DNA of 64,000 bases from positions 10,159 to 74,158 of the forward strand of contig NZ_VCHX02000166.1 in the NCBI RefSeq assembly GCF_005768555.2, given 5' to 3'. Positions 1-8,500 of this stretch are shown here, one piece after another; the first letter of the stretch is position 1; every line of letters starts with the position of its first letter. The DNA comes from Streptomyces sporangiiformans (lineage in GTDB: Bacteria; Actinomycetota; Actinomycetes; Streptomycetales; Streptomycetaceae). A model generated the notes under the pieces. It was not told the DNA's origin and did not search any database. It saw nothing but the letters and a program-made list of their open reading frames with translations. The translations under genes were made by a program, and so were the position numbers.

Positions 1-304
1 CCCTCAGCCGCGCCCGCCGCTCCTGGATCGCCGCCTCCTGCCGCGCGAGGTCGTCGTCGAGTTCCGCGAGCACCTCCGCGAGGTCGCGGCCCGCGTCGTC
101 AGCGAGTACGTCCCGCACCTCTGCCAGGCCCAGCCCCAGCTCCGTCAGTCGCCGGACCCGGGCGAGCGCGACGGCGTGCCGCAGCCCGTAGTCGCGGTAG
201 CCGTTGGGGCGCCGCTCGGGTTCGGGCAGCAGCCCGAGGTGGTGGTAGTGCCGGACGGTCCGCGTCGTGACGCCGACGGCCTCGGCGAGTTCTCCGATCC
301 GCAT
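1..304 (-). CDS. MerR-family transcriptional regulator, 3' part outside window
   Basis: The reverse strand from an ATG at 304 reads MRIGELAEAVGVTTRTVRHY and continues open to the window edge, giving about 101 residues. This is the classic MerR N-terminus: a winged helix-turn-helix with the TVRHYHHLGLL and NGYRDYG signatures, followed by the start of a long charged helix that normally forms the dimerising coiled coil. MerR proteins bind the spacer of promoters with over-long -10/-35 spacing and twist them on ligand binding. The effector domain lies beyond position 1, so the ligand cannot be guessed. It is divergent from the Uma2 gene at 449, with about 145 bases between the two starts. Confidence 0.85.
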   Translation of the reverse strand, partial: MRIGELAEAVGVTTRTVRHYHHLGLLPEPERRPNGYRDYGLRHAVALARVRRLTELGLGLAEVRDVLADDAGRDLAEVLAELDDDLARQEAAIQERRARLR

Positions 305-448
305 GGGATCAGTAGAAACGTTGACGTTGCGGCGGGGTCAAGGGAGGGCGTCAGCGACTCCCCCTGATTGAGGGAACGTCTCCCGATCTTGTGGCGGCGT
401 GTCCTTCGGCGCTCCAGCCTGGTGATCATTCTCGAGGAGAGGTGTGAC

Positions 449-1027
449 ATGACCGGCACGGAACACGAGCCGACGACGGAGGCGGAGGTTCTGCTGGAGG
501 GCTTTCTGGCCTTGGATCCGCCAGAGGGTTTCCGGGCCGAACTGATCGAGGGGGAAATCATGGTGAAGCCGCCACCGGTCGGGGCCCACGAGCACGTCCT
601 CAGCCGGATGGTGGCGCAGGTGTACCGGCGGTCCCGGACCGACATGCAGTTCTCCGGAAACAAGGGACTGAAGCTGAAGAGCGGGGGCGTCGACCCTGAG
701 AATCATGCGATCCCGGACGCCACTTTCGTCACCAAGGGGCTGAGGCTCTTCCGGGGTGCCGCCCCTTGGATGCCGTGCTGTGGCGTCGCGATGGTCGTCG
801 AGGTCACCGCCTCTCATCCCAGGGTTGAACGCGAGGCCAAACGCCGCTGCTACGCCCGCGGCGGTATCCCGCTGTACCTGCTCATCGACCGTGACGCCTC
901 CTCGGTGACGCTGTTCAACGATCCGGAGAAGGACGACTACCGGCAGCGCTGCAGGAAGCCCTTCGGTAAACCCCTCACCATCCCCGAGCCGTTCGCCTTC
1001 GACCTGGACACCACGGACTTCCTCTGA
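449..1027 (+). CDS. Uma2-family (DUF820) putative restriction endonuclease-like protein
   Basis: This is a 192-residue protein starting at an ATG preceded by a good GGAGAGG ribosome-binding site at 435-442; a longer in-frame reading from 368 lacks such a site. Uma2 proteins are small PD-(D/E)XK-fold proteins that are highly amplified in Streptomyces and cyanobacteria. Visible hallmarks are an N-terminal FRAELIEGEIMVKPPP segment, the IPDATFV segment carrying the catalytic-type aspartate, and VVEVTASHPRVEREAKRRCYA, which supplies the ExT and the lysine of the helix. Length is normal for the family. Its cellular role is unknown; the nuclease fold is family knowledge and activity here is inferred. 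It appears monocistronic, with AraC next door on the same strand. Confidence 0.8.
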   Translation: MTGTEHEPTTEAEVLLEGFLALDPPEGFRAELIEGEIMVKPPPVGAHEHVLSRMVAQVYRRSRTDMQFSGNKGLKLKSGGVDPENHAIPDATFVTKGLRLFRGAAPWMPCCGVAMVVEVTASHPRVEREAKRRCYARGGIPLYLLIDRDASSVTLFNDPEKDDYRQRCRKPFGKPLTIPEPFAFDLDTTDFL

Positions 1028-1088
1028 GCTTCTGATCCTCTGAGCCGCACCGGGCATAGAGACGGCCCGCACGGATGTTGCACAGACC

Positions 1089-1931
1089 GTGCGAGGAGAG
1101 ACAGGGACCGGGCGTGAGCAGGCCACCTGGACCAGGGCGACCCTGGGCCGGACCGGCCGCCCGCTCTACCTCCTCACCGCATGCTTCGATCAGCACCGCT
1201 TCGCGCCCCATACCCACGATGAGTTCACGATCGGCGTCTGCGTCGGCGGTGAGGAGGTCATCGACTACCGCGGTGGCCGAATCCGCACCGGCCCCGGCTC
1301 GATCGTCGTCCTGGCCCCCGGCGAGACCCACACCGGCGGCCCCGCCGCCTCCGACGGCTACGCCTACCGGGCCCTGTACGCCGAGCCCGCCCTCCTCACC
1401 GAGGGCATCCTGGGCGGCCTCCCTCACTTCCACGAGCCGCTCCTCGACGACCCCGAGCTGGCGGCCGCACTGCGCCTCACGCACACCGAACTCAGCGCCT
1501 GCCCCGATCCGCTGGAGGCCGAGTCCCGGATTCCGTGGCTGCTCACCGCCCTCGCCCGCCGCCACTCCACGGCCCGCCCGGTGTGCGACACGGTCCCGGA
1601 CGCGCGCCGCATCGCCCACGCCGTACGCGACCGCCTGGCCGACGAACTCCTCGCCCCGCCCTCCCTGGCCGACCTGGCCACCGATCTCGGCCTGTCCCGC
1701 TACCAGCTCCTGCGCGCCTTCCGTACGGCCATGGGGCTGCCGCCGTACGCCTGGCTCGCCCAGCACCGGGTGGCGCGGGCCCGAGGGCTGCTGGACGCGG
1801 GGTACCGCCCAGCCGAGGCCGCCGCGCTCGTCGGCTTCGCGGACCAGGCGCACCTGACGCGCTGGTTCCGGCGGGTGCTGGGGGTGACCCCGGGGGCGTA
1901 TCGCAACAGCGTTCAAGACGTACGCCGTTGA
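1089..1931 (+). CDS. AraC-family transcriptional regulator with cupin sensor domain
   Basis: A 280-residue protein from a GTG start. The N-terminal half (about residues 25-110) is an AraC_binding cupin: HTHDEFTIGVCVGG, then RIRTGPGSIVVLAPGETHTG, the usual metal/ligand-pocket spacing. The C-terminal 100 residues hold the double helix-turn-helix: SLADLATDLGLSRYQLLRAF for the first and PAEAAALVGFADQAHLTRWF for the second, ending in the family's GVTPGAYR signature. Such cupin-AraC proteins typically control an adjacent exporter, and the next gene, 19 bases downstream on the same strand, is an EamA exporter, so the pair is probably co-transcribed and functionally linked. The inducer cannot be read from sequence. 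Confidence 0.9.
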   Translation: MRGETGTGREQATWTRATLGRTGRPLYLLTACFDQHRFAPHTHDEFTIGVCVGGEEVIDYRGGRIRTGPGSIVVLAPGETHTGGPAASDGYAYRALYAEPALLTEGILGGLPHFHEPLLDDPELAAALRLTHTELSACPDPLEAESRIPWLLTALARRHSTARPVCDTVPDARRIAHAVRDRLADELLAPPSLADLATDLGLSRYQLLRAFRTAMGLPPYAWLAQHRVARARGLLDAGYRPAEAAALVGFADQAHLTRWFRRVLGVTPGAYRNSVQDVRR

Positions 1932-1950
1932 CGGGGACGAGACTGCGCGC

Positions 1951-2955
1951 ATGACTGCACGCGGCTGGCTTCTCTTCTCCCTGATGGGAGTGCTCTGGGG
2001 CATCCCCTACTTGATGATCAAAGTGGCCGTGGACGATGGTGTGTCCCCGTCCATGGTGGTGTTCGCGCGCTGTGCGCTGGGCGCGCTGCTCTTGCTGCCC
2101 TTCGCGATACGGCAGGGGAATCTCACCGGTGTCGTACGGACGCACTGGCGCCCGATGCTGGCCTTCGCGTGCATCGAGATCATCGGCCCCTGGTGGACGC
2201 TGACGGACGCCGAGCGGCATCTGTCCAGCTCGACGGCGGGCCTGCTGATCGCGGGCGTACCGATCGTCGGCGTCGTACTGGCCCGCTTCTTCGGCGACAC
2301 GGAACGGCTGGGCGTCCGCCGGATGACGGGCCTGGCGCTGGGCCTGGGCGGAGTGGCGGTCCTCACGGCCCCGCATCTGACGGGCGGCGACGCCCGCTCC
2401 CTCGCGGAGGTGGGAGTGACGGTCGTCGGCTACGCGACCGCTCCGCTGATCATGGCCCGCCACCTCAGGCAGGTCCCCACGCTTCAGCTGATCGCCCCGT
2501 GCCTGCTCCTCGCGGCGCTCGTGTACGCCCCCGCCGCGGCGGTGACGTGGCCGTCCGAGGTCCCCTCGCCGTCGGTCCTGGCCTCGCTCGCGGGCCTGGG
2601 CGTCATCTGCACGGCGCTCGCCTTCATCGTCTTCCTGGAACTGATCCGGGAGACGGGACCGACCCGGGCGGTGGTCTTCACGTACGTCAATCCGGCCGTG
2701 GCGGTGGCGGCGGGCGTGCTGCTCCTGGACGAACAGCTGACAGCCGGGATCGTGGCGGCCTTCGCCCTGATCCTCCTGGGCTCCTTCCTGGCGACGGCCT
2801 CCGGCCCGACGCCTGGCGCGACGCCCGGCGCGACGCGGTCCGCACGCCCGGTAGCATGGTCGACACGGCAGACGAGCCGGGCGGACGGCCGCGTGGAGGT
2901 CCCTGTGGATCTCCCCGAGGAACGTCCGGGCTCCACAGGGCAGGGTGGTGGCTAA
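1951..2955 (+). CDS. EamA/DMT-family exporter whose 3' end overlaps rnpB
   Basis: This 334-residue membrane protein of the drug/metabolite transporter superfamily has about ten hydrophobic helices in two EamA repeats. The first repeat begins WLLFSLMGVLWGIPYLMIK; the second ends with TRAVVFTYVNPAVAVAAGVLL and a last helix GIVAAFALILLGSFLATA, the usual C-terminal repeat signature. Substrate is unknown, though family members export amino acids or small metabolites. After the last helix the reading frame runs on for about 55 hydrophilic residues to a TAA at 2953-2955. That tail lies partly inside the RNase P RNA gene (from about 2866), so its sequence is dictated by the RNA and is probably a passive extension. 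Likely in one operon with the AraC gene. Confidence 0.88.
   Translation: MTARGWLLFSLMGVLWGIPYLMIKVAVDDGVSPSMVVFARCALGALLLLPFAIRQGNLTGVVRTHWRPMLAFACIEIIGPWWTLTDAERHLSSSTAGLLIAGVPIVGVVLARFFGDTERLGVRRMTGLALGLGGVAVLTAPHLTGGDARSLAEVGVTVVGYATAPLIMARHLRQVPTLQLIAPCLLLAALVYAPAAAVTWPSEVPSPSVLASLAGLGVICTALAFIVFLELIRETGPTRAVVFTYVNPAVAVAAGVLLLDEQLTAGIVAAFALILLGSFLATASGPTPGATPGATRSARPVAWSTRQTSRADGRVEVPVDLPEERPGSTGQGGG
2852..2857 (+). promoter_or_regulatory. Candidate -10 element of the rnpB promoter
   Basis: TAGCAT lies 9 bases before the first paired base of the RNase P RNA and matches the TAnnnT pattern of the principal sigma factor. No convincing -35 hexamer is seen 16-18 bases upstream. The element is inside the 3' coding part of the EamA gene, as required if rnpB is transcribed independently. 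Confidence 0.4.
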
Positions 2956-3286
2956 CGGCCACCCGGGGTGACCCGCGGGACAGTGCCACAGAAAGCAAAC
3001 CGCCGAGAGCTCCGGCTTTCGGTAAGGGTGAAACGGTGGTGTAAGAGACCACCAGCGCCTGAGGTGACTCAGGCGGCTAGGTAAACCCCACCCGGAGCAA
3101 GGTCAAGAGGAGCCGCTTGGCGACAGGCGGCTCTGCGCGGACGTTCGAGGGCTGCTCGCCCGAGTCCGCGGGTAGACCGCACGAGGCCGGCGGCAACGCC
3201 GGCCCTAGATGGATGGCCGTCGCCGGAGGGTTCGCAAGACCCCTCCGGAACAGAACCCGGCGTATAGCCCTGCTCGTCTGCCGCTC
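2866..3286 (+). ncRNA. rnpB: RNase P RNA (class A, bacterial M1-type)
   Basis: This is the catalytic RNA of ribonuclease P, which removes the 5' leader from pre-tRNAs. The ends pair perfectly: GGCAGACGAGC at 2867-2877 and its reverse complement at 3272-3282 form helix P1. Universal core blocks are present in order: GAGGAACGTCCGGGCTCC near 2917, ACAGTGCCACAGAAAGCAAACC near 2980, GGTAAGGGTGAAACGGTGG near 3020, TAAGAGACCACC, then TAAACCCCACCCGGAGCAAGG near 3080, AGATGGATGGCCG near 3208 and ACAGAACCCGGCGTATAG near 3251. Length of about 420 nt is normal for Streptomyces. The first 90 nt overlap the upstream transporter reading frame, and the last 34 nt are the attachment core of an integrated element. 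Exact 5' and 3' ends are estimated from P1. Confidence 0.96.
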
Positions 3287-3307
3287 AATATTTCCGCAGG
3301 TCAGAGG
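3253..3307 (+). repeat. Left attachment site (attL) at the 3' end of rnpB
   Basis: Positions 3253-3286 (34 bases, the distal end of rnpB through helix P1) are identical to 35665-35698. After a 4-base mismatch block the next 17 bases (3291-3307) again match 35703-35719. The core lies at the 3' end of a structural RNA gene, the classic target layout for tyrosine-recombinase elements: the gene end is restored at attL and an orphan copy remains at attR. The right copy has no rest of rnpB around it. Confidence 0.85.
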
Positions 3308-3335
3308 CTATGTTTTCTCACTGAACAAAGTGTCC

Positions 3336-3354
3336 GGGTCGAATCCGGGTCGAA
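3336..3354 (+). repeat. Candidate recombinase arm-type repeat, left end
   Basis: The unit gggTCGAATCCGGGTCGAA, itself a tandem TCGAATCC/GGTCGAA, lies 83 bases from the start of the attL core. The same unit occurs at exactly the same offset (35748-35766) from the right core, and a variant at 35545-35562 lies just inside the right end. The two GTATTGTCCG words at 3367 and 3487 may be further sites; one recurs at 35778. Function as integrase or excisionase arms is inferred. Confidence 0.4.
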
Positions 3355-3670
3355 TTTCGATCCTGAGTATTGTCCGTCCGGTCTGATCAGCGGGTGGGCA
3401 GACAGGACATATCGGGCGATCGGTTAGTGGGAGGCGTAGCCGAAAGGCAGTAGGCGGCAGGGTGGGAAGTCTCGGGTGGGCTCGAAGTATTGTCCGCCGT
3501 GTCTCCGGTGGAGTGGGCCGTGCGGTCTGAGCGTTACGGGCGATATCGGCACGCTCGCTCTGGCGGGCAGTCAGGTTCCTTTGAGGTGCAGGTCAAGTAC
3601 CGCTTCGCAATCTGAGTACGAGTGGCGAATTCAGTGGAGCACGCCGCGTGTTGGCGGGAGAATGCGGTGC

Positions 3671-5002
3671 GTGGCTCCGACGTTGACTTATATGCCGACT
3701 GACCGTCTGGACGCACTGATCAAGCACCCGTTCCACCGGGAGAACGGTGAGCGGCTGGTCGGATTCATCAAGGACCTGCGTGAGTGCCACAGTGCCGAGG
3801 ACTTTGTGACGTTCCAGCGGGAGCTTCTGACGGCCACGCTCGCCGTGAACCTCGCCCGGGCGGAACGTTCGCGAGTGATCAAGCGACTCAGGAAGAGGGA
3901 GTCGTTGCCGGTCGACGCCCCAGAACTCGTTGTTGGCGATCCTTGTGACCTGGACGACTGGCGACTGGAGTACGACGTCCTGGAGCGCGTGGGGCGCCAG
4001 CTGCGCTCCATCGGTGACGCCATGGCCTGGCGCGCTTTCCGGTACGACCGTCGCTACATTCTCGCGTTGCGTCGTAACGAATCACCCGGACCGATGACCC
4101 TCAGCAAGGAGGGCACGGCTCACGAGATCCAGTTCGTGGAACAGCAGTGGAGCGAGAACCGGCACTTCGCTCTGCTCCACGACATCACTGACTGTCTGCG
4201 GATCGGTGACGTGACCGTGTTCCACGATCGAGAGGACGGCGGGCAGGAGATTTACCTATACGAGCTGAAGACAAATCCGCTACGGAAGGAGAGTGCCCAG
4301 CTGGCTCGAACGCGGCTTGCTGCCGAGGCGCTGCACATCGGTGGGCCGCTCCCCGGGTCGGACAAGGCCGTTCTCGTTGAGACCGGCGTGCCCTATGCCA
4401 CCCATCTGTCTGCGCTGAGTGATGCCTTTGCCCGAGCGCATCGGGACGGGCTCAAGACGATGCGTGTCCCAGGGCAGCGTGCTCTCCTGGCGCTCGACGT
4501 CGTGGCAGCCGGCGACAAATGGGGGATTGAGGAAGCTACTCGACGGTTCCACGCCTCATATGCGTCGCTGTTGCGTCGTACGCGGCTGACCGGACAAAAC
4601 ATCTGCTTCGGCAGCGGTGACAGCGCCGCCCGCAACACCATGGCCCCGCCGTGGGGCATCTATCCGCTGCAGCCCGGCCAGTGTGCTGGTCTCATCGCCG
4701 ATGTCCTTGTCTTCAGCGTGACACTGTCGTCGGACAACTTCATTGAGGAACTTGGCAAGCAGGGGCTGGATGCTGAGTGGGTCCTGCCCAGTGGGGCCGA
4801 CATGGGGCCGGCCCAGCCTGTCGTCATCATCAGAGGGCACGGTCGTCAGGTCACGATGGCCAGAGCAGGACTTGAGCAGCTCATGCTGGAGTTGAGCGAT
4901 CTGCAGGCGTGGGCGCGTGGCATGGACCAACTGCTCAGGAAGGGCGTACCTGGGCAGGAGCCGTGGCCGTACTTCGCTGATGAGGGCAAGGTCTGGGTAT
5001 GA
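3671..5002 (+). CDS. Hypothetical protein with PD-(D/E)XK nuclease-like motif
   Basis: This is the first gene inside the island, about 443 residues if started at the GTG at 3671, which has GGGAG ten bases upstream; an ATG at 3692 is the alternative, without a visible Shine-Dalgarno. The N-terminal 150 residues are helical and charged. The middle holds IGDVTVF, then about 14 residues later IYLYELKTNP: an aspartate after a beta strand followed by ExK, the arrangement of PD-(D/E)XK nucleases. The C-terminal third (IYPLQPGQCAGLIADVLVFS onwards) matches no family I can name. No transmembrane segment or ATP-binding loop is seen. Position at an island end, where defence cargo is common, makes a restriction or anti-phage nuclease role possible but unproven. 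Confidence 0.6.
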   Translation: MAPTLTYMPTDRLDALIKHPFHRENGERLVGFIKDLRECHSAEDFVTFQRELLTATLAVNLARAERSRVIKRLRKRESLPVDAPELVVGDPCDLDDWRLEYDVLERVGRQLRSIGDAMAWRAFRYDRRYILALRRNESPGPMTLSKEGTAHEIQFVEQQWSENRHFALLHDITDCLRIGDVTVFHDREDGGQEIYLYELKTNPLRKESAQLARTRLAAEALHIGGPLPGSDKAVLVETGVPYATHLSALSDAFARAHRDGLKTMRVPGQRALLALDVVAAGDKWGIEEATRRFHASYASLLRRTRLTGQNICFGSGDSAARNTMAPPWGIYPLQPGQCAGLIADVLVFSVTLSSDNFIEELGKQGLDAEWVLPSGADMGPAQPVVIIRGHGRQVTMARAGLEQLMLELSDLQAWARGMDQLLRKGVPGQEPWPYFADEGKVWV

Positions 5003-5087
5003 GCGGAGGAGGTTGAATCACTGCGCCACCTCGTAGCGGTACCAGCCGTCCGGGTGTGCACAGCTGGACATGATCGAACTTCGGCAC

Positions 5088-5115
5088 GCACCCCTTTGGG
5101 GGGAATTAGGGGTGC
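5088..5115 (+). terminator. Possible terminator hairpin downstream of the nuclease-like gene
   Basis: GCACCCC at 5088-5094 and GGGGTGC at 5109-5115 can pair around a 14-base loop, about 85 bases after the stop codon. There is no T tract, as is common for Streptomyces terminators. Evidence is the inverted repeat only. Confidence 0.35.
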
Positions 5116-5225
5116 AGCCATCTGCTGTGCTGCCTCCTCATCATCAGCTTCTTCCTGACTGACCTGCAGCCCGTTGGATGTCAGCCGCGTCGCCGTCTCC
5201 AGCACTGGGGTCCGTGACACCCGAA

Positions 5226-5513
5226 CCGAGCCGCCAACCGCAACTCGCCCACGTGCTCGCGAGGGTCGAACTCGTGGTCGAGAGCAGCGCCGTTACGCGA
5301 TCCGCGCCGGCATCGAGGCTTCCCTCTCGCAGAACGTCCGGGCCCACGGGCTGCGACGTTCCCGCTACCGCGACGTGGCCCGCACTCACGTCCAGCACGT
5401 CTTCACCGCGATGCCCTGCAACGCCGCACGCGTCGCCGACTGGATCGACACTGCACCCAGAACACCACGCCGGGCTACGCACTTCCGCACTCTGTGCTCA
5501 GCCGCCAAGTGAC
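5226..5513 (+). pseudogene. IS1182-like transposase remnant (C-terminal fragment)
   Basis: One reading frame encodes RRYAIRAGIEASLSQNVRA, then GLRRSRYRDVARTHVQHV and a helix ending RVADWID. This is the highly characteristic C-terminus of the IS1182-group DDE transposases common in Streptomyces (RAGIEGTLSQ, RYRGLAKTHLQH). The DDE catalytic core and start are missing upstream, so it is a decayed relic. It lies between convergent genes (nuclease-like protein and the large STAND gene). The 5003-5225 stretch before it shows no gene. Confidence 0.75.
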
Positions 5514-5549
5514 CTGCCCAAGATCGCCAACAGAGTCACGGCATTGGCT

Positions 5550-8500
5550 TTAGGGCTCGTTGAGCACCTTGATATCGCGCCATACGTGCTCGTACTTCTC
5601 ACGCGCCACACGGACCCACGGGGGTGGAGCGCTCCATTCGATGGTCACCTCGCGCTCGCCCCAAGCGACCTGCACGATTCGGCGATCACCTGCAAAGTCG
5701 ACCACGAGATCACGGCGAAGGAACAGCAGCTGCCCACGCCACGGGTCCTCCGTTCGGAAGACCGCCGAGGCGCGGACGCCGTCGACGTCGACGAGGTCCA
5801 GCGTGCCGGGGAGTTGACGAAGCCTGAATCGGGCGGCGAACTCGTAGGACGGCACGTCATAGGAACGATCGAGCGTAGTTGGTGACTCTCCTTCACCGGT
5901 AGCGAGTTCTACGGCCACCTGGCCAACGCCGATGCCTTCCTCCTGCCAGTCGCGACGCAATGACGGGCGGGAGTCGGGATCGTCGTCGTAGCGGATGTCG
6001 AACCGCGGACTCCACGGTGTCTCACCAGCAAACACCCCCCGGATCGTGGGGATTTCGGGGAAGAAGTGGTTTCCGGGGTAGTCAAGGCCCTGAGCGAGCT
6101 TGAGCGCGGAGGCTGTATCCGTGGGCTCCAGCAGGAGCGTACGGAAGAACCCGAACACCTTTCGCCCATCGCGCCGGTGTTCCAAAAAGCCCTCGACGAG
6201 CAGCCATTCTTCAGCGACCTCATGGAGGCTCGCCGGCGACCGCAGTCCCGCCGGAACGTGCACTGCTCCAGTGCGGAGCCATTCCTCGTCGTTCGTCGGA
6301 CTGGCTGGCGCCCACTCCGGGAGTGGGAGGGGCACCACCGGGGGTTCATCGGGAAACGTCGGGTCGACGTCCGGTGCGACGTTGCGCCCGCCGGCTCCCC
6401 ACCACTCCGGGAGGCGTCCGGCGTCGGCGAGACGGCCAATCAGCTCGTAATAGGCAATCCATCCATACTTCTTGCCGTAACGCTCCACCCTTGTGCGCCT
6501 GGATGAAGAGCGCCTCTCGGAGGCCTCCACGATGTTCCGATCGACGTCGCCGAGCATCGCGGTACGCCATCCGAGCTCCCATACGCGAGCCATGACCTCA
6601 CCGCGAGCACGACGGAAATCAGCGTGGGCGAAGTCGTAGTTGCTCCTGCCCTCGATGGCGGATCCGATCACGTAGTTCTCGAAGTCTAGGCCGAAGGTTT
6701 TGTCGCACTCCTCGGCGTTCGGGTCGTCGTCCGCCATCACGGGAGCCGGAGGTACGACCCCGAACGTCAGCGCGAGCGGGTCAACTCCCCCAGGAACAGC
6801 GCCAGGGTGGAGGGTCCCGGCGAGTTCATAGGTTGCCCGCACGTAGCTGCGCAGCAGTTCATGAGAAGTCGGCATGGTCCCGCTGTCGAGGAAGCGGTCA
6901 CGCAGCTCGCCGAGCCACTCCGTGAGCGCGTGCTCGAACGAACCACCCGGGTCGGGCATCTGGTGGGCGCTGGCGGCGCCGAACGCGGCCCCGATAACGC
7001 GCTCGACAACGTACGGGTCGTCAACATCGACCATACGAGCAGCAAGATCGAAAAGACGCTGCGGTTCCGGTCGGCCGTAGCGTTGCAGGGCCTTGGTCGC
7101 GAGATCGCGCACATCGCGGTTCGTGGACGTCAACAGCCATGCCACCGCGAGCGCGTGCAGGTCGTCCGTCTCGGCGCGGTGCATGCTTCCGCTCCAGCGC
7201 TCGATCACCCGCTTCAGGTTCTTCAGAAGCAGGTCATCGGCGTGGTGGCGGATCCATTCGGTCCACTTTCGGTCACGCTTCACGAGGGTCAGTGAGCGGA
7301 GAATCCGGTCGAGGAAGCCAGCGTTGAGCTTGTGCGCGGAGGACGCGCGGACCTCCCAGAGCCGGTCGAACGGATGCAGGCCTCCGTACCCGCGAGGCCG
7401 GGGAGCGTTCCAGTTCCCTGTGCCAATCAGTGTCACGAGTTCGTCGACGGTGCGGTCGTCAAGGAACTCGGATTCCGAGTTGAGTTCCTGCGCGAGCACC
7501 CAGGACCGGTGCCCTTCCGGGGCGAAGCGCCAGAGGTGGTGCGCTGAGAACCGGCGGGGCACCAGCCCGACGAGGCTGATGACGACGTCTTCACCAAGAG
7601 GGTGGCCGTCCGCGCCGACGAGAGACTCCCACAACGTCGCATGTGCGAGGCGGTCCTCCAGCTCGGCATGGGTCAAACGCGCAAGGAGCGCGTCAGCGAT
7701 GAGATATCCGCCAAGACGATCGAAGAGGAATGCCGTCTCAGTGTCGTCTCTACCGTCGGCCTCCTCTCGGAGGAGAACCCCTTCCTCTTCGAGGCGTCGA
7801 AACAAGCTCTCGTCCCAGTTTGTCTCACCGGCATCGAGAATGGCCTTCGCATCATCGGACGGCAGGCGGCGGACGCCGCGGGTCCACATCTCCCAGGCGA
7901 GTGCGGAGAGGCGCCGCTTGATCTGGTCGGCGGGCACCGTGGCGCGGGCGGGATCCTGGCCAAGTCGCTGAACGACGCCCTGGCGGTACAGCTCGAATAC
8001 GCCAACCAGTGATGTCGGAAGTGCTTCGGCACCCACTGGCTCTCGGCGGTCGTGGTTAGCCGCTTCGCAGTACATGCGGACGAAGAGCGGGTTCTCAAAC
8101 ATCCCGGTCGGCAACCAGGCGCCGGCAGCATTGATCAGATAGTGGTCGAAGTAGGTGCGGACGATCTCGTTGACTTCTGCCTGGTACCACTCAAGCTCCG
8201 TGGCCACGGCAACGTCCGGGACAGCGTAAGCGGCGAGCGCCTCGCGGAGGGTGACGATCACCAGCACATTCGGGTAGTCGCCGAGCGCCGGTGCCAACTC
8301 ATCGAGCAGGACGCGCCACTCCGAGGGCCTCTCGGCTTCGTTCAGGCCGTCGATCACCAGAGGGATTCGGGCGCCGGCCCGGGCACCGGCTGAGTTGAGA
8401 GCCTCAAGCAAGTCTTCGAAACGATCGATCTTCAGCCCGGGGATGCGGCGGGCCAGGTCGTCGAGGCTTCCGCCGGCTCGCAGTCGTCCGCCCTGGATGA

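Noticed and set aside
3336..3360. GGTCGAATCC sequence resembling a tRNA T-arm near both attachment sites
   Set aside because: No acceptor stem, anticodon arm or CCA context can be built around it; better read as a repeated recombinase-type site.
5178..5885. 235-codon forward frame starting in the IS1182 relic
   Set aside because: Different frame from the transposase signature and enters the 3' end of the opposite STAND gene; composition looks non-coding.
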